Shown: positions 1 to 5,770 of the stretch, piece after piece
Position numbering within the stretch: the stretch's first letter is position 1
Layout: each line of letters begins with the position of its first letter
Notes under the pieces: model-generated
What the model saw: only the letters and a program-made list of their open reading frames with translations
The model's database searches: none
What the model was told of the DNA's origin: nothing
Position numbers and translations under genes: made by a program
DNA from: Nitrincola iocasae
Lineage (GTDB): Bacteria > Pseudomonadota > Gammaproteobacteria > Pseudomonadales > Balneatricaceae
Direction of reading: 5' to 3'
Assembly: GCF_008727795.1 (NCBI RefSeq)
Contig: NZ_CP044222.1
Coordinates: 1,612,001-1,676,000 of the forward strand
DNA: 64,000 nucleotides

Positions 1-1018
1 AGGCATCCATATCCAGCTTCCACCACCAGAGCTTGCCGCTGAACTCAAACCAGAATTCACGTTTTTCGCGGTGGTTGTACATCAGCAGGGCTTTCTCGGC
101 AGGGGTTTTGGCAAGCAGTAAGTCACCGTAGTAGCGGTACTTCTTGATGTCTTTGTCAGTCAGCCGTTCCAGCTGCAGCAGATCGTTCCAGTCATGGCGG
201 CGGCCATTGATCAGCGGGATCTGTGCCGCTTCACATGTCCAGCCGCTGGCTTCTGCACGGTCGCGGTGTTTCAGCGTGGCTTTGCGACCGGCCCGGTCAC
301 CGTCCTGGGCCCATACCAGCATCGGCAACTTGACACCGGCTGGGACTTCTTTGCGGATCTGTTCCAGCAGCTGGTCGATGTAGTTGCCTGAACTCAGGTT
401 CGACACGGCCATGATGCCGACATGCATCAGGGCAATGGCGTCGAATATGCCCTCGCAGACCCAGATTTCTTTCGCCTCGGCCAGATCCTTGATGCTGTAG
501 ATGGTGGGTACCCATGCCAGCCCTTTGTAGTTGCCGATGATGCGGGCCTTCTGCTTACCAAAGCGCTGAGGCTTGTCGAGCAGGCGTTCCCAGTGGCCGT
601 TTGGCAGCGGGAAACGCACGGTGGTGGTGCCCTGGTTGATATGATGATCGTGGTAGTACTCTTGGGTGTACCAGCCGCGAATGCGCATCAGATCGAAGCC
701 ACGGCCGTCACGCAGGTATCCATCAGCTACCGCTGTGGGGTTCTTCTGGCGTTCGGCGTCATCCTTTGGGGCGTAGCGTTCTGTCCAGGTCTCGAACAGC
801 TCCGGAAACAGGTCTTTGACATGATGGCTTTCACCGCAATTATTCATGCGGCCGCACTTCACCACCCAGGGGGTTTCAGTGCTGGTGAAGGCTTCGCGCT
901 GATGACAGCTCGGGCATTCGATCTTGTTCAGATACCGTTTGGACACCACGCCTTTGTGGTGGTCTTTCAGACGGCCGATGATGTCGTCTCGGAGTTGTGG
1001 GTTCATGCCTGGATTCAT
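1..1018 (-). CDS. Phage primase with Zn-ribbon and Toprim domain (5' part only)
   Basis: This is the N-terminal 339 codons of a phage replication protein; the rest lies left of the window. Near residues 35-62 there is a zinc ribbon (CPSC, then CGRMNNC). Around residues 190-260 there is a Toprim-like core: an acidic 'CEGIFDAIAL' strand and a 'WAQDGDRAGRKA' motif. This matches primase-helicases of P4-like and many P2-like prophages rather than the rolling-circle gpA of P2. The ATG overlaps the stop of the upstream ogr-like gene as ATGA, so the two are translationally coupled. A primase-type initiator predicts a theta-like origin with iterons rather than a nick site; a candidate origin lies at 26.47-26.75 kb. 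The helicase half is presumed, not seen. Confidence 0.85.
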   Translation of the reverse strand, partial: MNPGMNPQLRDDIIGRLKDHHKGVVSKRYLNKIECPSCHQREAFTSTETPWVVKCGRMNNCGESHHVKDLFPELFETWTERYAPKDDAERQKNPTAVADGYLRDGRGFDLMRIRGWYTQEYYHDHHINQGTTTVRFPLPNGHWERLLDKPQRFGKQKARIIGNYKGLAWVPTIYSIKDLAEAKEIWVCEGIFDAIALMHVGIMAVSNLSSGNYIDQLLEQIRKEVPAGVKLPMLVWAQDGDRAGRKATLKHRDRAEASGWTCEAAQIPLINGRRHDWNDLLQLERLTDKDIKKYRYYGDLLLAKTPAEKALLMYNHREKREFWFEFSGKLWWWKLDMDA

Positions 1019-1326
1019 GCCTGGCCACCCTGAGCTTCCTGACTGTCAAAAATATCGTCTATATCCACCTGCTTGCTGTTTTCACGCTCAATTGCCTGGC
1101 GGCGGATCTCTGCATCAGCGATCGGCAGCTGGATATCGGGTGTCGGGCATCCGGATGGGCTCATGGCATGGGTGATTTCCATCTGTCCACGAAAGGTTGC
1201 TCCACAGGCCACGTTAGTGCATTGCATGTAAATGGATCGCAGCAGTGGATGCTGGGCAACTGAATTGCGTACACGCAGGCCGTGATGGCAGTGCGGACAC
1301 CGAAGTTTATAAACGCTTCCGCTCAT
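1015..1326 (-). CDS. ogr: Ogr/Delta-type zinc-finger late transcription activator
   Basis: This 103-aa protein begins with a zinc finger spaced as in P2 Ogr and P4 Delta: CPHC near residues 10-13 and CTNVAC near 36-41. Ogr proteins bind TTGT-N12-ACAA boxes about 55 bp upstream of P2-family late promoters and contact RNA polymerase alpha. The C-terminal 50 residues are longer than P2 Ogr and lack a recognisable domain. It is coupled by ATGA overlaps to both the CII-like gene upstream and the primase downstream, so here the late activator is made with the early operon. In P2, ogr instead follows D. A candidate target box lies between O and P at 22932-22951. Confidence 0.85.
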   Translation of the reverse strand: MSGSVYKLRCPHCHHGLRVRNSVAQHPLLRSIYMQCTNVACGATFRGQMEITHAMSPSGCPTPDIQLPIADAEIRRQAIERENSKQVDIDDIFDSQEAQGGQA

Positions 1327-1826
1327 GACTGCTCCTCACTACCTCGTTCGAACCGGCTGGCAGTTTCAGAAACATAGTGAGTGGCCTGGAACAGGCGCAT
1401 GATGTGTTTGTCGAGCCGGGCACGTTCATCCTCGTTGATATCACCATCACGCAATGCACACTCCAGCTCTGAAATTAGCTGTACTGAGCGCTTCATCAAT
1501 GAAGTACTGCTGTACAGCACATCCATATCTGCAGGTGCAGGCGGCACAGTGTCAGGCATGAACCACACAGCTTCGACTTCAGCACAGATGGCGTCGAGAA
1601 TGCGCGGGTCTTTGGTGATGCGCAGGATATCCATTGCTTGATCCAGTCTCAAATGATGACTGTTCTGATCGGGGTCCAGTTTTTTACGAAGGGTATCGAG
1701 GCTGGGTGTGATGCCCATCATCGCTGCGATCACAGGCAAACCACCTTTGTAACTATGAACTGCGTGGTAAAACGCCATTTGGGGTGTATGAATGCCGCCA
1801 TGGCATTGTCGTGTCCGTCTGCTCAT
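1323..1826 (-). CDS. Phage regulatory protein, CII/CP76 family
   Basis: A 167-aa protein resembling the phage regulatory protein CII family (Phage_CP76). The N-terminal half ('MAFYHAVHSYKGGLPVIA', then 'LRKKLDPDQ', 'LRLDQAMDI') follows the family pattern, which usually sits between the repressor switch and the replication genes. Such proteins are thought to act at the lysis-lysogeny decision. The C-terminal half is helical and acidic, with no motif I can name. The stop overlaps the ogr start by 4 nt. It probably belongs to the early lytic operon transcribed leftward from the switch near 2.1 kb. Function in this phage is inferred from family and position. Confidence 0.75.
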   Translation of the reverse strand: MSRRTRQCHGGIHTPQMAFYHAVHSYKGGLPVIAAMMGITPSLDTLRKKLDPDQNSHHLRLDQAMDILRITKDPRILDAICAEVEAVWFMPDTVPPAPADMDVLYSSTSLMKRSVQLISELECALRDGDINEDERARLDKHIMRLFQATHYVSETASRFERGSEEQS

Positions 1827-1888
1827 GTCCGTATCTCTTCTATTTAGCCGTGGTTCACTGAGGGTTACTGAGCTTAAATGGTTGATAG

Positions 1889-2071
1889 CTAGCTCTTGCG
1901 TGACTCGATTGCCTCCTGAATCAATCGGGCACCCATACTTGAGCGTGAACGATCCTCGTCGTTAGCCATCTTGGTTACGGCGTCGATCAGGTCGACGGGC
2001 AGGACCACCTGGAGGGTGCGACGTGGTCTGTGAGTTTCGCTGTGTTGCGTTGTGGTGTTTGTTTGGGGCAT
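1889..2071 (-). CDS. Small ribbon-helix-helix DNA-binding protein
   Basis: A 60-aa basic protein with an Arc/MetJ/CopG-like fold: a short beta strand ('RRTLQVVLPVDLIDAV') followed by two helices and the family's 'RSRSSMGARLIQEAI' segment. It is the first leftward gene, divergent from the XRE repressor, which is where P2-family phages place Cox or another anti-repressor. An AAAGGAAT ribosome-binding site precedes the ATG. It probably binds the palindromes in the 66-bp region just upstream and controls the early operon; whether it also acts as an excisionase cannot be seen here. Confidence 0.75.
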   Translation of the reverse strand: MPQTNTTTQHSETHRPRRTLQVVLPVDLIDAVTKMANDEDRSRSSMGARLIQEAIESRKS

Positions 2072-2089
2072 AGCCTAGAATTCCTTTAC

Positions 2090-2117
2090 GTTATTAGCCG
2101 TTAATAACCGTTATTAA
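2090..2117. promoter_or_regulatory. Interleaved TTAATAAC/GTTATTAA palindromes, candidate operator
   Basis: TTAATAAC-C-GTTATTAA at 2101-2117 is a perfect 8-bp inverted repeat with a one-base centre. A third half-site, GTTATTA, lies at 2090-2096 and pairs with 2102-2108 across five bases, so three half-sites overlap. The site lies between the divergent RHH (start 2071) and XRE (start 2167) genes, closer to the RHH gene. It is a likely operator for one of these two regulators. Regulator assignment is inference. Confidence 0.6.
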
Positions 2118-2127
2118 CAACAATGAT

Positions 2128-2145
2128 TGCACTCAAATGAGTGCA
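2128..2145. promoter_or_regulatory. TGCACTCA-AA-TGAGTGCA operator of the lysogeny switch
   Basis: A perfect 8-bp inverted repeat with a 2-bp centre lies immediately upstream of the XRE repressor. A degenerate half-copy (AATGAGTG) follows at 2163-2170. It is unrelated in sequence to the palindrome 11 bp to its left, so two different proteins probably bind this 60-bp region. It covers the first possible ATG of the repressor (2137), which argues that translation starts at the second ATG (2167). Confidence 0.6.
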
Positions 2146-2166
2146 TGTCAACAAAAGTGTATTCGA

Positions 2167-2559
2167 ATGAGTGAAATTGGGGACAGGTTAAAAGAAGAAA
2201 GAGAGCGCATTGGCCTGAGTCAGGAGGAGTTCGGCTTGGTTGGTGGAGTGGCTAGGAATGCCCAATCCAACTATGAAAAGGGTAAAAGAGCGCCTGATAG
2301 CGACTATTTGTGCGCGATTGCCCGAAAGGGCGTTGATGTGCTGTACATCCTCACAGGCACTCAAATGGATACATCAATCAATGGGTTGACGCCAGATGAG
2401 GTGGAGCTGCTGGGGATATACCGAGGCTGTTCCGATGTCGGGCAGCGGCACCTGGTGGCTGCTGGTAAAGCCTTCCAGTCACTGAACCCTAGCTACGAAA
2501 GCATTGAAGTTGAAACAGTGCTTGCAATGGCAGCAGAAGAGAAGAAAAGCTACGGTTAG
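2167..2559 (+). CDS. XRE-family prophage repressor
   Basis: A 130-aa protein with a classical N-terminal helix-turn-helix at about residues 3-58 ('GDRLKEERERIGLSQEEFG', then 'QSNYEKGKRAPDSDYL'), followed by 'GVDVLYILTG', typical of phage CI-type repressors. It has no S24 peptidase domain, so induction would not be by RecA-stimulated self-cleavage; as in P2, an anti-repressor is more likely. I start it at 2167 rather than the in-frame ATG at 2137 because the family N terminus begins there and the upstream ATG lies inside a palindromic operator. It is divergent from the RHH gene and the first rightward gene, followed after 67 bp by the accessory cassette. Confidence 0.85.
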   Translation: MSEIGDRLKEERERIGLSQEEFGLVGGVARNAQSNYEKGKRAPDSDYLCAIARKGVDVLYILTGTQMDTSINGLTPDEVELLGIYRGCSDVGQRHLVAAGKAFQSLNPSYESIEVETVLAMAAEEKKSYG

Positions 2560-2626
2560 CGTTTAAAGTGGTATGCACGCTATAATAATGTTTATTAGAA
2601 ATTAATAAGCTGACAGGGAGTTGTAC

Positions 2627-2989
2627 ATGCGAATGAAGGGTATTCTGTTGGGTTTGCTTATGGCGTCTACTCAAGTATTAGCTGTTGAGCCAGCTATCCC
2701 TTTCGAGGTGATCAAACAGGATCAACTTGGCAGCATCAAACTGAGCCTTGATGTGCAGGTACCGCTGGTGGATGGGCGTTTGCCAACCGCTGATGAACTG
2801 GGTGCAGTTTCAGAACACCTGGTGGCCACCTCTGGTAAGCATGATCGTACCTTTGTTGCCTTCTACCTGCCTGGCATGGAAGTGGGTGCCGGGGCATTTG
2901 CTACAGCTCACCATGATCCTGAGATGGAGGTTCGGATCCTGGATTTTATGCTGATGCAGTATCCACAATACCTGGAACTACTGGAGTAG
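2627..2989 (+). CDS. Secreted or periplasmic protein of unknown function
   Basis: A 120-aa protein with a Sec signal peptide ('MRMKGILLGLLMASTQVLA', predicted cleavage near residue 19). The mature part contains 'KHDRTFVAFYLPGMEVGAGAFATAHH', a signature I recognise from a widespread uncharacterised family ('YYLPGM..GAGAWATTHF'), but I know no function. The ATG at 2627 has a good AGGGAG site six bases upstream, better than the TTG at 2621. The stop is 4 bp before the next gene, so it forms the first gene of a compact three-gene unit. An exported protein among prophage immunity genes suggests lysogenic conversion or a host-protection role; that is inference. Confidence 0.7.
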   Translation: MRMKGILLGLLMASTQVLAVEPAIPFEVIKQDQLGSIKLSLDVQVPLVDGRLPTADELGAVSEHLVATSGKHDRTFVAFYLPGMEVGAGAFATAHHDPEMEVRILDFMLMQYPQYLELLE

Positions 2990-2993
2990 TAAG

Positions 2994-3506
2994 ATGGCCA
3001 GCCAGAAGGTGGTCAGCATCACCTATACCGATCTGGGTGGAAACACCACTGAGCGCAGCATTGAGATCCGTTCTGCTGATGATGAACGCTTCAGTGCTAT
3101 CTGCCACGTAAGCCACGCCCCGCGTACCTTCCGCTTTGACCGAGTCTCAGCCGTCAAAAGTGACACCGGCCAACCGATCGACCGCGACACCTGGATCAAA
3201 ACTGTCAGCGGTAACGATATTCCCTACCGAGAACCCACCCGTAAACGACCAGTAGAAACTGATGGTCGGGTGAGTGTGCTGTTCACCGGGCTGGGTAACG
3301 CCCTGAAGCCCTATGCTATTTCGCTTGCTGAGGAACATGATCTGAGGGTGGTTCAAAAGAGCGTCAGTGCCCGGCTTGGTTTTCTAGTAACCGGGCCAAC
3401 AGCAGGTCCGAGTAAAGTTGCTAAAGCAAAAGAGCAAGGTGTTCAGATAATTTCCTATGAAGCATTTTTGATGTTGTTAGAGACTGGAGAGCTTGATATT
3501 GAGTAA
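2994..3506 (+). CDS. WYL-like domain fused to a BRCT domain
   Basis: A 170-aa protein of two parts. Residues 5-60 resemble a shortened WYL domain ('ITYTDLGGNTTERSIEI', 'ICHVSHAPRTFRFDRV'). Residues 88-165 look like a BRCT domain of the bacterial ligase type ('VSVLFTGL', 'LGFLVTGPTAGPSKVAKAKE', 'VQIISYEAFLMLL'). WYL domains sense nucleic-acid or nucleotide ligands and often regulate defence loci; BRCT domains bind DNA ends or phosphoproteins and in bacteria are mostly confined to LigA. There is no HTH, so it is not an ordinary WYL repressor. The last 8 bases overlap the next gene. Role unknown; the domain assignments are by eye. Confidence 0.7.
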   Translation: MASQKVVSITYTDLGGNTTERSIEIRSADDERFSAICHVSHAPRTFRFDRVSAVKSDTGQPIDRDTWIKTVSGNDIPYREPTRKRPVETDGRVSVLFTGLGNALKPYAISLAEEHDLRVVQKSVSARLGFLVTGPTAGPSKVAKAKEQGVQIISYEAFLMLLETGELDIE

Positions 3507-4320
3507 TTGGTTTGATCCTAATAAAAGCTTTTTTAAATTGCCTGTGGTTTATTTGACTATTATTATTACTATAATAGTTGCTGTGGTTGTTTCTTTTTTT
3601 ATATATAAATATTCCAATTTGTATTTCAAGATCAATTATGTTGGGTTTAATAATGTTTTAGAATATTTTAGAGTCCCAATTTCAATTCTTGCAATGCTAA
3701 TACCTATTGTTGCTGTTTTTGCTGCTAATCATCGTTCTGAACAGACTAGAGAGCAGATTAAAATATCATCTGAGCAAAATAACTTTGTTAATTACTATAA
3801 GCATCTTGAAGAGTTTTTAAAGTATTTCAAGGAGCATACTACTAAAGACGTAAAGTTTAAGAGCCACAACCGATTGCACAGCGTTTTATTCCCATTAGCG
3901 AAGAAAGGTAAGTATCATATTGAAGGTTCAATAATAATAAGAATAACAAGTGCAATTGATGATGTTTATCATCTTTTGCAAATGTTAAATAATGAAGAAA
4001 TAAGAATTAATAAAGAAAATAGTGTCGCTAAAATAAAAAATATTTTATTAATTTTAAATGACTTGAATGAACTGTTTGATGTTGATGTTGCAACTACGAA
4101 TGTGCATAAAGGATCTATAGGTAGCTCTATAGCAATAGAAAAAAGAGTCGGTGGGCTAAATTACATACATTCTGACTTCTGTAGGCTAATTAATGAACTC
4201 AATGCTATTATGAAATTTGATAGTGGTTTTATAGGTTTTTTTAATATGAATAAATTAACGAAAATACAAAAGTGCGGTATTTCAGTTAATTACACTCCGG
4301 TTAACGAAAATTACATGTGA
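3499..4320 (+). CDS. AT-rich two-TM membrane protein, candidate phage-exclusion or defence gene
   Basis: A 273-aa protein with two strong transmembrane helices, about residues 14-38 ('VVYLTIIITIIVAVVVSFF') and 52-75 ('FRVPISILAMLIPIVAVFAA'). A segment 'NHRSEQTREQIKISSEQNNF' then 'NYYKHLEEFLKYF' follows, then a cytosolic helical domain of about 190 residues. The base composition is strikingly AT-rich compared with its neighbours, so it is recently acquired. TTG at 3499 is preferred because GGAGAG lies seven bases upstream. Short membrane helices plus a cytosolic helical domain is the layout of many prophage exclusion proteins and abortive-infection effectors. I do not recognise the family firmly. 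It is convergent with the tail gene D. Confidence 0.75.
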   Translation: MSNWFDPNKSFFKLPVVYLTIIITIIVAVVVSFFIYKYSNLYFKINYVGFNNVLEYFRVPISILAMLIPIVAVFAANHRSEQTREQIKISSEQNNFVNYYKHLEEFLKYFKEHTTKDVKFKSHNRLHSVLFPLAKKGKYHIEGSIIIRITSAIDDVYHLLQMLNNEEIRINKENSVAKIKNILLILNDLNELFDVDVATTNVHKGSIGSSIAIEKRVGGLNYIHSDFCRLINELNAIMKFDSGFIGFFNMNKLTKIQKCGISVNYTPVNENYM

Positions 4321-4356
4321 TTCAACTAGACCTATCCCATTATTTCAAAGAAAAAC

Positions 4357-5343
4357 CTACCCCTTAACCTCCAACTCCCCCTGCGTAGTAAACCCACCCT
4401 CACTCACTGTGTGCACAACGCGCTCTGTCACCCAGTCCGTTCCATCAATCTCTGCCTTAAACCCTACGACATTCACCGGCGTTTCTGGGTAGAGTTCTGC
4501 CAGCCCTTCAGCCAGGGTCAGCGTCAGCTTGCCACCGGCGCGGTTTAGCTTGCGCCATTCGGCTTTGGCAGCACTCTCCGCTTCTGCCTGATTCGGGTGA
4601 GGGTGCCGCAATACCTTGGCATTTTCGTCGCTGCCTACGGTCACTGTTTGCTGCTCACCGGTACCGGTATCCTGCCAATGAGTCTGAACCCCTGTGTAAT
4701 CGCTGTTGCGTTCAGCACGCTGGTATTGGTGCTGGTCGCCATCACGGCGGTTGATGGTGATCGCGGGGATCTCGGTACCGCTGGCTGTGGTTCCGGTACC
4801 GGCTGGTTTAAACACCAGGCGATTATCTTTCACGGTGGCCACCGCGCCGTATTGCTCACCGAGGCGGGTTAGCAGGTTGATGTCGCTCTCGCTGGTCTGG
4901 TCCAGGTGATCGATTGGTGTGCTTGCCAGGCTTGCATCCATTGCCAGCTGCAGGCCGTTGCGGGCGGCAATGCTGCTGAGGATATCGCCAAGTTTAACTC
5001 CGTGATAGCTCTGCTCCCGTTTACGCTTGATGCTGCCTTTGAAGTCTGCCGATCGGGCTCGCAGGGTCAACTGATCAGGTGGGCCTGAGTGGCTGACTTC
5101 GTCCAGCGTGAATCGGCCCTTGTAAAACAGGGCGTCTTGCCAACCGATCCAGCATTCAATACTGGCTTATCCGGCGGATATCCAGCAGGCCGTCGCTGTC
5201 GTCCAGGGTTATATCGAGCTGGTCGGCTTTATCGCCGCGTTCATCGGTCAGGGTCAGTTTAACCAGACGCCGTTGACGGTGGGTGTGATGTTCTGGCCGT
5301 TGACTACCAGACGATAACTGGGTGTGCGGCTGCCAGAGTTCAT
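4357..5343 (-). pseudogene. D: Phage late control protein D (tail), disrupted by three frameshifts
   Basis: Baseplate hub/late control protein gpD, broken in its first third. The start (5343-5341, overlapping the U stop as ATGA) encodes 'TPSYRLVVNGQNITPTVNG' and then hits a stop. The next block, 'RLVKLTLTDERGDKADQLD', is in a second frame to about 5178; 'PPDKPVLNA' is in a third; 'WIGWQDALFYKGRFTLDEV' onward returns to the original frame and is open from 5151 to the stop at 4357. Each break is explained by loss of one C in a short C run (near 5270, 5177 and 5152), so the phase is restored. Repaired, the protein would be about 330 residues and fits the D family throughout. Either the prophage is defective or the assembly has three local indels. 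Confidence 0.85.
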
Positions 5344-5768
5344 GCAATGACCTCGGTTGGGTCGGTGATCAGGCCCACCTGGTCGATGCGGTTGTCGTCG
5401 ACGCGGTTTAGTGTCAGGCTGAATTCGATACGGCGGGGGAGGCTGTCTACTCTGAACAGTGTGCCGGTTTCGCTGATCCCTTCGATTACCCAGAGGCCGT
5501 ACACACGGCCAGTGGCATCCACCAGTACATAAGGCAAGCCCTGATCGCCCATGTAGCGCAGGGTATCGATTGAGTTACGATCGCCAACCAGTTCGGGTGA
5601 CAGCCAGCCGGACAGGGTGATGGTGTCGTCGCCTTCGCCTACGAATTGCCGTGCCGGACGTTGGCCGACCCGGTTCTGTGCTGCCCAACGCCAGTTGGTC
5701 TGTCGCTGCAGCTGCTGGTAAGCCAGGGTATTGATACCCCATACAAATTGGCCCAGTGACATCAGCAT
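5340..5768 (-). CDS. U: Phage tail protein U
   Basis: A 142-aa homologue of P2 gpU, which caps or completes the tail tube before head joining. Family features are 'SLGQFVWGI' at the N terminus, 'GQRPARQFVGEGDDTITLSG' in the middle and a 'LPRRIEFSLTLNRVDD' C-terminal strand set. Order and spacing (T, then U 2 bp on, then D overlapping by 4 nt) match the P2 FETUD operon. The start could be the ATG at 5768 or the one at 5762. Confidence 0.93.
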   Translation of the reverse strand: MLMSLGQFVWGINTLAYQQLQRQTNWRWAAQNRVGQRPARQFVGEGDDTITLSGWLSPELVGDRNSIDTLRYMGDQGLPYVLVDATGRVYGLWVIEGISETGTLFRVDSLPRRIEFSLTLNRVDDNRIDQVGLITDPTEVIA

Positions 5769-5770
5769 GG

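Noticed and set aside
422..1033. Plus-strand 203-codon open frame opposite the primase
   Set aside because: The minus strand carries an intact Zn-ribbon/Toprim protein through this interval and the plus-strand translation has no family resemblance.
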